Shown: positions 18,658-26,878 of the stretch, piece by piece | Layout of the letters: each line of letters starts with the position of its first letter | Numbering within the stretch: the first letter of the stretch is position 1 | Assembly (NCBI GenBank): GCA_018062085.1 | Contig: JAGOSY010000003.1 | Span: 261,215 to 325,214 of the forward strand | Source of the DNA: a bacterium | GTDB lineage: Bacteria > Cyanobacteriota > Vampirovibrionia > Obscuribacterales > Obscuribacteraceae | Length of the DNA stretch: 64,000 nt | Direction: 5' to 3' | Translations under genes and position numbers: made by a program | The notes under the pieces: model-generated | Told to the model about the DNA's origin: nothing | Database searches by the model: none | Seen by the model: only the letters and a program-made list of their open reading frames with translations

Positions 18658-18686
18658 TTGACTAGCTGTATCCAATCGGATACACT
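18658..18686 (+). promoter_or_regulatory. Sigma-70-type promoter of the toxin-antitoxin operon
   Basis: TTGACT at 18658-18663, a spacer of exactly 17 bp, and TACACT at 18681-18686. The expected start of transcription, about 7 nt further on, falls on or next to the A of the toxin ATG at 18693, so the mRNA may be leaderless. No ribosome-binding site precedes that ATG. Confidence 0.75.
18667..18684. promoter_or_regulatory. Palindromic operator in the toxin-antitoxin promoter
   Basis: The perfect palindrome TGTATCC-AATC-GGATACA fills the spacer and overlaps the -10 box. This is where an antitoxin with a helix-turn-helix would bind to autorepress the operon, the usual arrangement in type II modules. 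Confidence 0.75.
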
Positions 18687-18692
18687 TTAAAC

Positions 18693-18992
18693 ATGTTCAC
18701 CTTTCTTAGGTCAGATGAATTCGACAAATGGCTAATGGGCTTGCGAGACCACATTGCCAAAGCGCGAGTTTTGGTGCGGATTCGTGCAGCTGAGCAAGGC
18801 AACTTTGGCGATTGAAAACCAGTCGGTGATGGGATTTCAGAGATGCGTATCAAGGTTGGTCCGGGCTATCGAGTTTATTTTGCGCGGCGGGACAAAGTAT
18901 TGTACTTGCTGCTTTGCGGAGGCGATAAGTCAACGCAAAAACAAGATATTAAGCGCGCAAAGGCGATGCTGAAGGAGATTGAGAAGAAGTAG
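18693..18992 (+). pseudogene. RelE/HigB-like addiction-module toxin with in-frame stop
   Basis: 100 codons reading MFTFLRSDEFDKWLMGLRD..., then GNFGD, a TGA at 18813-18815 (codon 41), and on in the same frame with KPVGDGISEMRIKVGPGYRVYF and GGDKSTQKQDIKRAKAM to TAG. Both halves match the 'putative addiction module killer protein' family (RelE/ParE superfamily, ~95-105 aa), so one substitution created the stop and no frameshift is needed. As written it should be inactive. Sequencing error or readthrough are the alternatives. The antitoxin starts 2 nt after the stop codon, so the operon order is toxin first, as in higBA. Confidence 0.85.
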
Positions 18993-18994
18993 TC

Positions 18995-19327
18995 ATGACT
19001 AAATTTGCCCCTTTTGACGCAGCAGATTATCTCGATACTGAAAAAGTTATCGCTGAATATCTAAATGCTGCGCTCAAAGATCCTAATCCTGACGTGTTTT
19101 TGGTTGCCGTAAGAGATGTGGCAAAAGCACACGGGATCACCCAACTGGCAAAGGATACAGGACTAGGCAGAGAAAGCCTCTACAAGGCTCTTGCACCTGG
19201 AGCGAAGCCACGCTATGACACTGTGCTGAAGCTCCTCCAAGCGCTAGGTGTAAAGCTCCAGGCCTTACCTTCCCATTTAGATGCTCCAAAGGTGCGCTCT
19301 ACTGCCAAGAAGAAGCAAGCTAGCTAA
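18995..19327 (+). CDS. HigA-like addiction-module antitoxin (HTH)
   Basis: 110 residues of the 'probable addiction module antidote' family. The start MTKFAPFDAADYLDTEKVIAEYL is typical. A Cro/C1-type helix-turn-helix sits at ~45-85 (ITQLAKDTGLGRESLYKALAPG, then YDTVLKLLQALGVKL), followed by a basic tail (STAKKKQAS). It should neutralise the toxin by binding it and repress the operon through the palindrome at 18667-18684. The frame is intact although the toxin gene is broken, so it may survive as a stand-alone regulator. Confidence 0.92.
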   Translation: MTKFAPFDAADYLDTEKVIAEYLNAALKDPNPDVFLVAVRDVAKAHGITQLAKDTGLGRESLYKALAPGAKPRYDTVLKLLQALGVKLQALPSHLDAPKVRSTAKKKQAS

Positions 19328-19640
19328 TAGTTTAGTGTTTTCTGCATCAACCATATCAAACGAGGCTTTGCTACAAAGCTTGCATTGGATCCCTCACTGC
19401 TAAAGCTTCGCCGATACACTTTACTAGAGGGGGCGGTGCCTTTGGCTTTCTCATACTCGGCCTACCAATCTGTTCCACTTAGCCCTCACCACAAAAGACC
19501 TTCCTGATCTGTTTTCTTTGACTAGGTTTTGACCAGCCACCGTGGCAAATTTTGCATATAATTACTCCATGGACAACGCTTTGCTCGTCAGAAATTCTTT
19601 AAGCTAGGGATACTGGCTTTCAAACTGCCTCTTTTCTGTT
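19328..19640. other. Gene-free stretch, possible decayed coding sequence
   Basis: On the minus strand ~45 codons (19324-19460, AEYEKAKGTAPSSKVYRRSF...) read like protein, but begin right after an in-frame stop and have no start codon. This may be another gene fragment. Nothing else is visible. Confidence 0.35.
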
Positions 19641-20201
19641 TTACTGCTTTCTGACCTTCCCACCGAAATACAAATCCCATCTCTCATGCTTGGCGGCAGT
19701 ACCGTACCTAGAAGATCCTTTGCTCTCAGCCTTCTGCCACTGATAAAAATATGTATTCGACTGCGGATCCACAACAAAATCTCTGGTAGTACCACTGCTG
19801 TTGGTACTTGTATAAATTCTCAACTTTTTGCTGCCTAGAACGGCGGCGTCTTCAGGATAGTAGTCGAGAAAGTCTTGCACAATAAATTGAGCTTCCTTAC
19901 GATCAAATTCGCTGTCAGAAAGCGGCAAATAATCACTAACATTACTGGGAGTAATACCTGCTCTTCCTTCAAACCTCGCATGACCGACCCAACTCCCTTC
20001 CTGAAAGCGCTCCGGGTCAACATACTCTTTAATATTGCGAAGTTCGGAACGCTTCACCCCAAAAATACCTTCAAAACCTACCCCTGAAGAAGAGGCAGAG
20101 TCGAACAAGCAACCACTCAAAAGCAAACTTGCCGCGAGGAATTGCGCTAACAACGCTATTTGCAAGCAGAGGCTGTACTCACGACCCTTAAGTTGCTTCA
20201 T
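19641..20201 (-). CDS. Lipoprotein of unknown function
   Basis: 186 residues from the ATG at 20201 (GGAG 6 nt upstream; an in-frame start 7 codons earlier is less good). A basic start (KQLKGR), a hydrophobic core and the lipobox LLSG-C near residue 30 predict lipidation and anchoring to a membrane. The mature part is rich in aromatic and acidic residues (YLPLSDSEFDRKEAQFIVQDFLDYYPED; YFYQWQKAESKGSSRYG) and ends with a basic KVRKQ. There is no recognised domain. It is the last gene of the gene-poor stretch beginning at the tRNA. Confidence 0.75.
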   Translation of the reverse strand: MKQLKGREYSLCLQIALLAQFLAASLLLSGCLFDSASSSGVGFEGIFGVKRSELRNIKEYVDPERFQEGSWVGHARFEGRAGITPSNVSDYLPLSDSEFDRKEAQFIVQDFLDYYPEDAAVLGSKKLRIYTSTNSSGTTRDFVVDPQSNTYFYQWQKAESKGSSRYGTAAKHERWDLYFGGKVRKQ

Positions 20202-20264
20202 AAATTCTCCGATTACCCCCAATCTCTATTGTTGCGCCTTCTGCTTTCGCTGAAATTTGTAGCT

Positions 20265-20822
20265 TCAGTCTATTTTCGACAATTGATCACGCACCTGCAT
20301 CAATGCAAAACCTAATAGGTTCTCGCCTTTCCACTGGCTCGGGTCTAAGGCCTTCGGGTTAGACTGAGCCATGCCAATGCCCCAGATTCGGTCCCATAGA
20401 CTGGCTTCAACCAATACTTTCGGTGCAGTGGCAACCAGCCACTCAGTAAATGCCTGGTTCTGCGAAAACTTAGCATGATTGGCAGCTACTACAATTTGAG
20501 TGCAGTGATTCTTCCAGACATCACCTTCAAAGTTGCGAACCTTCCGACCAAATGCCTTTGCCTCTTTAGGAGATTGGCAAGCAAGTATATTTTCAAGCAT
20601 CTCAGAGTCATTGAATAGCCGAGCCTTGGCCGCCATCATGAAGTGTTCAGCGGTTGAATACTCAACACCGTCTATCTTAAAAGGTGCAGGAAACCACTGA
20701 CTGCAGCAGCTAGCTGTGACACTACCATCGGTGCTGGCTTTGTGGCCATAAAAAAGTAAGTATTCAAATACTTCACCGTTTTCAATGGCTTCCAAAAGAG
20801 CTGCTCTGTTATAAATGCTCAT
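20265..20822 (-). CDS. NADAR family protein (YbiA-like N-glycosidase)
   Basis: 185 residues. The sequence matches the NADAR/YbiA family: FYGHKA near the N-terminus, then CCSQWFPAPFKIDGVEYSTAEHFMMAAKARLF, SPKEAKAFGRKVRNF and LLATAPKVLVEAS...DRIWGIGM. Known members cleave the N-glycosidic bond of reactive riboflavin-pathway intermediates (RibX activity) and some reverse ADP-ribosylation of guanine. The aromatic and acidic active-site residues lie in the conserved blocks. GAGG stands 7 nt before the ATG. It is cytoplasmic and monocistronic. Confidence 0.93.
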   Translation of the reverse strand: MSIYNRAALLEAIENGEVFEYLLFYGHKASTDGSVTASCCSQWFPAPFKIDGVEYSTAEHFMMAAKARLFNDSEMLENILACQSPKEAKAFGRKVRNFEGDVWKNHCTQIVVAANHAKFSQNQAFTEWLVATAPKVLVEASLWDRIWGIGMAQSNPKALDPSQWKGENLLGFALMQVRDQLSKID

Positions 20823-20876
20823 GGCCTTGCCTCTAGATTATCAGCCTAGGAACTTCGCGCAACAATTACAGAAAGA

Positions 20877-21041
20877 ATGATGACACGAACTACCGGCCAA
20901 TGGGAAGTAGCAAAAATGGCTGAAAAGATTCATCATGTGGCGCAATTGCTCAGTCGAAACTGTCTTTTAGCTTGCCAAGAGCCCGACCGTAAGTCAGCGA
21001 GCATTAAGATTCTGATCTCCCCAATGGTTCCGTTCAGCTGA
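20877..21041 (+). CDS. Possible small protein, 54 residues
   Basis: An ATG at 20877, preceded by GAAAG, opens 54 codons. The start MMTRTTGQWEVAKMAEKIHHVAQLL is helical and coding-like; the remainder is less so. It lies alone in a 355-bp gap between the NADAR gene and the Ca2+ ATPase. No homologue is recognised, and a chance open frame of this length is quite possible. The rest of the gap (to 21177) shows only the ATPase ribosome-binding sites. Confidence 0.25.
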   Translation: MMTRTTGQWEVAKMAEKIHHVAQLLSRNCLLACQEPDRKSASIKILISPMVPFS

Positions 21042-21222
21042 CGTGCACGAGAAGAAGCGGCTCTTCGGTTCAAACGCACTGGTCAAACAGGCTTCACGAG
21101 CCATATGGCAACCTAATTGATAGGGGGAAGGGCTCCGCTGACGGCCGTTCGCGCTAGACACTCAGAGGAGCGGGAACTTGTCGCCTGAATTGGCGTCGGG
21201 CAGTGACTCAGGAGTAACAGCT

Positions 21223-23979
21223 ATGGCCCACAGTGCGACACCAGTTCCCACACCCGTTCCGACATCAGTTCCGACGCCACCACTAGCGGTAGCATGGCAC
21301 ACCGTTAGTTTAACGGAGATTCTGGATAAGGTAAGCTCCCAGTTCGCTGGTTTATCACAGGCGGAAGCAGCCAAACGACTTACAGCGAATGGGCCGAATG
21401 AGCTTGAGGACGTTAAACAAATCAATCCATTGATTGTGTTTTTTGCACAATTCAAGAGTTTGATTGTTTGGATCCTCATAGTTGCAGGAATAATCTCCGG
21501 GATGTTGGGCGAATGGCTCGACTGCATAGCTATTTTAACGATCGTCATCCTTAATGCAGTCATCGGCTTCCAGCAGGAATACACAGCAGAAAAATCGATT
21601 GAGGCTCTAAAAAAGCTGACTGCGCCTCAGGCCAAGGTACGCCGTGACAATAATCTTGTCTCCGTTCCTGCTACCGCTATTGTGCAGGGCGATGTCATCG
21701 AACTGGAACCAGGTGACTTGGTCAGCGCTGATTCACGCATAATCGAGGCGGCTGATTTTCGATGCATCGAATCAGTTCTCACCGGTGAATCGGTTGCTGT
21801 TGAAAAGCAAGCAGCCGATATGACGCAAACAGATCTGCCTCTTGGTGATCGCTCGAACATGCTCTACATGGGAACAAGTGTAGCTACCGGAACTGCCGCT
21901 GCTGTAGTCGTCGCCACTGCCATGAGAACGGAAATGGGCCGCATTGCCGGACTTATTCACGAGGCCCGTGCCGACCAAGAGACTCCGCTTCAAAAGCGCC
22001 TGCAGAGCGTTGGAAAATCACTTGCTTTCGCCTCTTTAGCCATTGTTGTACTTCTGTTCCTGCTCGGGCTTTGGCGCGGGATGAGCACTCTTGAACTTTT
22101 CCTCACCTCAGTAAGCCTGGCGGTAGCAGCGGTTCCAGAGGGCCTTCCTGCTGTAGTTACCGTCGCTCTCGCCTTGGGTGTCAGACGAATGGCTCGACGG
22201 AACGCTCTAGTTCGTAGGCTGCCTTCGGTTGAAACAATGGGATCTACCAATGTCATTTGTACAGACAAAACCGGCACTCTCACCGCCGGGCAAATGACCG
22301 TCCGCAAGATTTATGTCGCCGAGCGCACATACGACGTCAGCGGCGCAGGTTATGATCCCGCGGGGTCTGTACTACTGGACACTCGTACTCCTGAAGCATC
22401 CTCTTCATCATCACTCCAGCTTTTTGCAACGATCATGGCTTTTTGTAATCGCGCTCATATAGTGCATGAAGCAGATCAGTGGAACGCCATTGGCGATCCA
22501 ACCGAGGCAGCTCTTCTGGTTGCCAGCCGGAAACTTGGCATAACCGAAGAGCAGATCAATGAACAACAACTCCACAAAGTTTCCGACTTTCCCTTCGCCT
22601 CTGACCGAAAACGAGCCACCTCGATTCGGGAAATTGCACCCAAAGAGTTGCGCGCATACGTAATAGGAGCGCCAGATGTGGTACTAGAGCTTTGTTCAAA
22701 TATGCAGTCATTGACAGGTGTCGTAGCACTTAGCGAAGACGCCAAACAAACAATTCTCAAACAGAACACACTAATGGCAGATTCTGCTCTCAGGGTTCTT
22801 GCTGGTGCATACAGAAATTTAGATGCGTCTGCGAATCTAAGCCAAGAAAACGTGGAGAATGATCTTACTTTCGTTGGATTGGCTGGAATGTACGATCCGC
22901 CACGTGCAGAAGCGAAGACGGCGATTGCAAGTTGTCATTCGGCTGGCATTAAGGTGGTAATGATTACAGGTGATCATCCCAACACAGCCTATGCAATTGC
23001 TCGGGAGCTGGAAATTGCTCTTGCCGACGAGAAAGTTGTTTCTGGTGCTGATCTAGACAAGATGTCTGACACTGATCTTCGCACCAAGGTGAGCAATATT
23101 CCAGTCTACGCAAGAGTTACAGCAGAGCACAAAATTCGCATTGTTCGTGCCTGGAAACACAGTGGTGCCGTTGTGGCCATGACTGGAGATGGGGTCAATG
23201 ATGCACCTGCTATTAAAGCAGCGGACATTGGCATCGCTATGGGCAAGGCTGGTACAGAAGTGACCAAGCAAGCCTCAGCCATGGTAATCACAGACGACAA
23301 TTTTGCCTCAATAGTTGCGGCCGCACAAGAAGGAAGAGGCGTATATCAAAACATACGAAAAACTCTTCAGTACTTGCTGGCCGGAAACACCGGCGAACTG
23401 ATCTTCATGACGACATGCATTATTTTGGCGCTGCCTATTCCACTCTTGCCCATACACCTTCTGTGGATAAATCTAGTCACTGACGGATTGCCCGCACTCT
23501 GCCTGGCCGCAGATCCAGTAGACCCTGATGTGATGAAAGTGCCGCCGCGACGCATGGATGCAAAACTCATGGACCGTCAGTTTCTTACAATGATGATATT
23601 TACAGGATTTCTTACAGCTGCTGTGTCGTTTGGAGTTTATGTATTTACACTGAAATACGAATCGGTGGAAGTCGCCAGAACCACTGCGTTTGCCACTCTT
23701 GTGTTTGCGGAATTATTGAGATCATTTGGTGCACGCAGTGAGTCTAAACCAGTCTGGAAGATTAGTCTTTCCTCTAATCTCGCACTGGTAGCCATCGTCG
23801 CTCTCTCCTTTGCAGTTCAGATATTCAGTCACCACATTCCATTCTTCTCAGACATTATGAGAACGACTGCCGTTTCTTTATCTCACTATGGGGTTCTCGT
23901 GCTTCTTTCCTGCATTCCCTTGGTCGGTGTGGAGCTTCTCAAACTTCATCGGTCACGCAATAGCCAGTCGCTCGGTTAG
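21223..23979 (+). CDS. SERCA/PacL-type Ca2+-transporting P-type ATPase
   Basis: 918 residues from the ATG at 21223 (GGAG 8 nt upstream); a TTG at 21178 with GAGGAG could add 15 residues. It pumps cations, most likely Ca2+, out of the cytoplasm with ATP. Seen in order: a Pro-Thr/Val repeat at the N-terminus, the cation-ATPase N domain, the actuator motif TGES, M4 with PEGLP, the phosphorylation site CTDKTGTLT (Asp ~348), the nucleotide domain, the hinge TGDGVNDAPA, M5 with NTGE and M6 with NLVTDGLP. The Asn/Glu of M5, the Glu of M4 and Asn/Thr/Asp of M6 are the Ca2+-site residues of SERCA, so type IIA is well supported. There are ten TM helices. Confidence 0.95.
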   Translation: MAHSATPVPTPVPTSVPTPPLAVAWHTVSLTEILDKVSSQFAGLSQAEAAKRLTANGPNELEDVKQINPLIVFFAQFKSLIVWILIVAGIISGMLGEWLDCIAILTIVILNAVIGFQQEYTAEKSIEALKKLTAPQAKVRRDNNLVSVPATAIVQGDVIELEPGDLVSADSRIIEAADFRCIESVLTGESVAVEKQAADMTQTDLPLGDRSNMLYMGTSVATGTAAAVVVATAMRTEMGRIAGLIHEARADQETPLQKRLQSVGKSLAFASLAIVVLLFLLGLWRGMSTLELFLTSVSLAVAAVPEGLPAVVTVALALGVRRMARRNALVRRLPSVETMGSTNVICTDKTGTLTAGQMTVRKIYVAERTYDVSGAGYDPAGSVLLDTRTPEASSSSSLQLFATIMAFCNRAHIVHEADQWNAIGDPTEAALLVASRKLGITEEQINEQQLHKVSDFPFASDRKRATSIREIAPKELRAYVIGAPDVVLELCSNMQSLTGVVALSEDAKQTILKQNTLMADSALRVLAGAYRNLDASANLSQENVENDLTFVGLAGMYDPPRAEAKTAIASCHSAGIKVVMITGDHPNTAYAIARELEIALADEKVVSGADLDKMSDTDLRTKVSNIPVYARVTAEHKIRIVRAWKHSGAVVAMTGDGVNDAPAIKAADIGIAMGKAGTEVTKQASAMVITDDNFASIVAAAQEGRGVYQNIRKTLQYLLAGNTGELIFMTTCIILALPIPLLPIHLLWINLVTDGLPALCLAADPVDPDVMKVPPRRMDAKLMDRQFLTMMIFTGFLTAAVSFGVYVFTLKYESVEVARTTAFATLVFAELLRSFGARSESKPVWKISLSSNLALVAIVALSFAVQIFSHHIPFFSDIMRTTAVSLSHYGVLVLLSCIPLVGVELLKLHRSRNSQSLG

Positions 23980-24016
23980 CAGTAGAAGCAGAACTTAAGG
24001 AAAACTAAAATCACAC

Positions 24017-24094
24017 TCAGTGACGAGTCAACATGCCAATAACCAGAGCAACAATAACTGCGCCAATCACGGCGGGAAGAAAGAACAAAATCAC
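24017..24094 (-). CDS. Possible 25-residue membrane micropeptide
   Basis: A GTG at 24092-24094 opens a frame for one long hydrophobic helix ending in a basic tail (LPAVIGAVIVALVIGMLTRH). It has no ribosome-binding site and lies convergent to the Ca2+ ATPase, 40 bp past its stop codon. A single-TM micropeptide is possible, but so is chance. Reported because small TM peptides regulate some P-type ATPases. Confidence 0.2.
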   Translation of the reverse strand: MILFFLPAVIGAVIVALVIGMLTRH

Positions 24095-24159
24095 TAGCGA
24101 TTCGCTTGGCTAAATAACTGCAGTGCTACATTACCTTATGCCACGTTCTCTGGGCAATC

Positions 24160-25215
24160 TCAATGCCGGGGTTCCTTGCCGCCCAGCTGCAAAAACTCGG
24201 TCTTAATTGCGGTTGCTTCTCTCTCGTGGGCGGGGCTATTTGCACCAACCCAAATGTCAATTGCATCAAGAGTAGCCGGTCTCAAATAGCGGGTCTCAAG
24301 CAGCAAATGCCCATGAGCATCAAGCCATCGAATCGTTTGATTAGAAGAGGGAATATTGCAAACCAGCCTCGTCACCGCTCGTGGCACCATGCATTTATCC
24401 TCACTGCCTTGAACCACTAAAATGGGAAGCTCCGCCCGGATCTTAGCTGCGTTAGAAAGTGTTCGACTAACAAAGCGTTTTGTTCTGATCAACTCTGCAA
24501 TAGTCAGCCCTTTTCGACAAAGTGGATCGCGCATTAACTCCTCGACGATAGCGGCATCGTTCGATACCAGGTTTTTCACAAAACTGGTTGTCGACATTCT
24601 GAAGCGAGGGTGAAAGAACAATGCCCAGCCCGCGGCCAAGACATTGTCTGGATGCAACACCATAAGCGGGTTAATCCGCACTGTCGGACCAGAGAGCAGA
24701 AGCCCAGTTACCAGTTCCGGATGCTCCGCCGCTATTTTTACAGACATACTTGTGCCCAGACTTTCTCCCATGACAAACAATGGCAAATTCGGATGGTCGC
24801 GCTTCAGTGACTGCGCCAAGGCAACGATGTCGGAGTACGAACCATCATAGTCGACATTCTGTTTGCTCACACCGTCAACGGCGAAAACCTGCTTGTCATC
24901 GGTATAGCATCTGCCGAACCCACGCATATCAGGCGCGCAGGCATAAAAGCCTTCAGCGGCAAAGACCTTTCCCAGAACTTCATAACAGTTACCATGCAAA
25001 GTCAATCCGTGGATGGCCAGCAGCATTCCAATTGGTTCTTTATCCTTCGGATACCACTCATAAAGCGGGAGATGAAGCTGCTTTGAGCGGTCTCCATCTA
25101 TCACAACCGTTATTCGATCGGCGGCATTCAACTCTTGCGCGAAAACACTCATGCATTGCATGTTGAATGACATTAATAACGCACAAAAGACAGCTAACAC
25201 TCGCTCGAAGGTCAT
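24160..25215 (-). CDS. Exported alpha/beta hydrolase (monoacylglycerol-lipase-like)
   Basis: 351 residues from the ATG at 25215 (AAAGGA 8 nt upstream); the TTG seven codons earlier is less likely. An N-terminal signal peptide (~1-28, ending VFA-QE) sends it out of the cytoplasm. The hydrolase fold shows the oxyanion segment LLAIHGLTLHGNCYEVL, the nucleophile elbow VMGESLGTSMS, the acid in VVQGSEDKCMVP and the catalytic His in DAHGHLLLETR. This matches serine aquesterases of the monoglyceride-lipase (hydrolase_4) group. The substrate is probably a lipid ester. It is preceded on the same strand by the FAD oxidoreductase gene, but 62 bp apart. Confidence 0.88.
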   Translation of the reverse strand: MTFERVLAVFCALLMSFNMQCMSVFAQELNAADRITVVIDGDRSKQLHLPLYEWYPKDKEPIGMLLAIHGLTLHGNCYEVLGKVFAAEGFYACAPDMRGFGRCYTDDKQVFAVDGVSKQNVDYDGSYSDIVALAQSLKRDHPNLPLFVMGESLGTSMSVKIAAEHPELVTGLLLSGPTVRINPLMVLHPDNVLAAGWALFFHPRFRMSTTSFVKNLVSNDAAIVEELMRDPLCRKGLTIAELIRTKRFVSRTLSNAAKIRAELPILVVQGSEDKCMVPRAVTRLVCNIPSSNQTIRWLDAHGHLLLETRYLRPATLDAIDIWVGANSPAHEREATAIKTEFLQLGGKEPRH

Positions 25216-25297
25216 CAACAATTCCTTTCGGCTCAAGGCTCAACAAAGTTCCGAGCGATCCACTTGCTCATAGCAAAATCACTAGCACCACGCCACA

Positions 25298-26737
25298 CTA
25301 AAACTCCTGTAGATCATAGTCACGTAGCGATTGAAGAAACTCGTGGGCATACTCGCTATAGATATCACGGGTGATGGCATAGGTCAGCTTAGGAATGCTA
25401 TATTTCATGCCCGATATACTTGCTCCACCAAAGCCCAAACTGAGCCAAGCACCAAAGGAGTAGCAGTAGAGATGCTTGAGATATGGCGCCTCACCGGGCG
25501 TTTTCTCAGTGAACTCGAAACCCTGACCGAGGTAAGGATGTCGCAATAAATCGTCCATTTTAATGTCGTCTGGTGGAGTGAATCGATCGCCCCAGAGAGC
25601 AATTTTGTCCACCATGTTGGCAAGCTCCGGACGCAGCGAGAGATCGGTAACAAAGCCAGTGCCGATAATCACAAAATCCACATCAAACTTCTCTTCACTG
25701 GTCGCAATGCAAACTCGATCATTCGCATACGAGATGGAATCCCACCTGCTGCCACTATGCAAGGTGAAGTTTGAATGGCTGGTCGCCCGCTCAAAAGTAT
25801 CAGGCGGAGGCAGTTGACCCATCTGAACTATCTGAGTTATGAATCTGTATTTCAGATCATCAGGAAGGTCACCGTGATGCTTTAGAAATCCGACAAATTC
25901 AGCCCAACGGTATGGATTAATGCACGGTAAATCCTTTCGCCTGTAGAAGAGGTGGACTGCGCTCGCGCCTGACTCCAACGCAACAGAAGCATTATCAAAG
26001 GCCGAGGCACCGGCTCCCAACACTGCGATGCGTTTGCCTTTGAGTGCAGCAAAATCAATGTCTTCTCTTGTGTGAGCATAACGCGTTTTCGGTAAAGTAT
26101 TGGAGATAATCGAAGGAATCTCCCATCTACCACAGCCATCGATGCCGGTCGAAAGAACTACCTTGCGCGCCAGGATATGACTTGCCCCATCCGGCGAGGA
26201 GACAGGAACCACAAAGCACTGGTTCTCATTACACCATTCAATTGCTCCGGCGCGGGTCTGGTTTTGGACCGGCAATTTAAGAAGTTTACGATACCAGTGC
26301 AGATATTCCGCCCACTGCTGCTTTGGCAATAAACTGAGCTTCTGCCAGCCTTCAGCTCCGAACTGCGCTTCGTACCAGGCACGCAAAGTCAGACTTGGCA
26401 GCCCGAGATCTGGACCAGTGACATACTTTGGGGTCCTCAATGTATGCATGCGCGCGAAGCTGAGCCACGGACCTTCGAGCCCCTCATTGTTCTCGTCAAT
26501 TACCAGGATATTGCTAACCTTCTCGCGCAGAAGTGCAAAAGCGCAACAGAGACCTCCCTGACCGCCCCCGATGATTAGCACATCAAGAATATTGCGGGCA
26601 TCCTTGGTCCGCCGCTCTGGGAGCCATTGCCTCAGCGGGTAATCAGTCAGTTCAAGGTCTCTAAGAACTGTCGCTTCCAGATCAGCAAGTCCTTGGGTAT
26701 TTGGTTTCGGCGAATTCAAGGGGATTTCTATCGTCAT
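25298..26737 (-). CDS. FAD/NAD(P)-binding oxidoreductase (flavin-monooxygenase-like)
   Basis: 479 residues from the ATG at 26737. A first Rossmann fold binds FAD (VLIIGGGQGGLCCAFALL, ~52-69); a second binds NAD(P)H (IAVLGAGASAFDNASVAL, ~238-255). Between them lies a substrate region with PKYVTGPDLGLPSL; near the end comes the ATG-like motif VIIGTGFVTDL. This is the plan of N-hydroxylating or Baeyer-Villiger-type flavin monooxygenases (SidA/IucD/FMO relatives). The substrate is not predictable. It has no signal peptide. There is a 61-bp gap to the hydrolase downstream, so co-transcription is possible. Confidence 0.85.
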   Translation of the reverse strand: MTIEIPLNSPKPNTQGLADLEATVLRDLELTDYPLRQWLPERRTKDARNILDVLIIGGGQGGLCCAFALLREKVSNILVIDENNEGLEGPWLSFARMHTLRTPKYVTGPDLGLPSLTLRAWYEAQFGAEGWQKLSLLPKQQWAEYLHWYRKLLKLPVQNQTRAGAIEWCNENQCFVVPVSSPDGASHILARKVVLSTGIDGCGRWEIPSIISNTLPKTRYAHTREDIDFAALKGKRIAVLGAGASAFDNASVALESGASAVHLFYRRKDLPCINPYRWAEFVGFLKHHGDLPDDLKYRFITQIVQMGQLPPPDTFERATSHSNFTLHSGSRWDSISYANDRVCIATSEEKFDVDFVIIGTGFVTDLSLRPELANMVDKIALWGDRFTPPDDIKMDDLLRHPYLGQGFEFTEKTPGEAPYLKHLYCYSFGAWLSLGFGGASISGMKYSIPKLTYAITRDIYSEYAHEFLQSLRDYDLQEF

Positions 26738-26878
26738 CAACTTGCCCGAGGTTTACTATTGAAACCCTCAAATTTTCGCATGTGCCGGAGTCAGAGTCAA
26801 AGATAAATCAAGTGAGATCGGCGGCGTCCTTTAGGAGAATCGAGCCTCAGCGCATTCACAAGCCACGCGACAATCTAT

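Noticed and set aside
18813..18815. TGA in the toxin gene as recoded (selenocysteine or Gly/Trp) codon
   Set aside because: Other genes here end normally at TGA, no SECIS-like hairpin is evident, and toxins of this family are not selenoproteins.
19324..19460. Small minus-strand protein gene after the antitoxin
   Set aside because: It begins right after an in-frame stop and has no start codon; kept only as a possible remnant.
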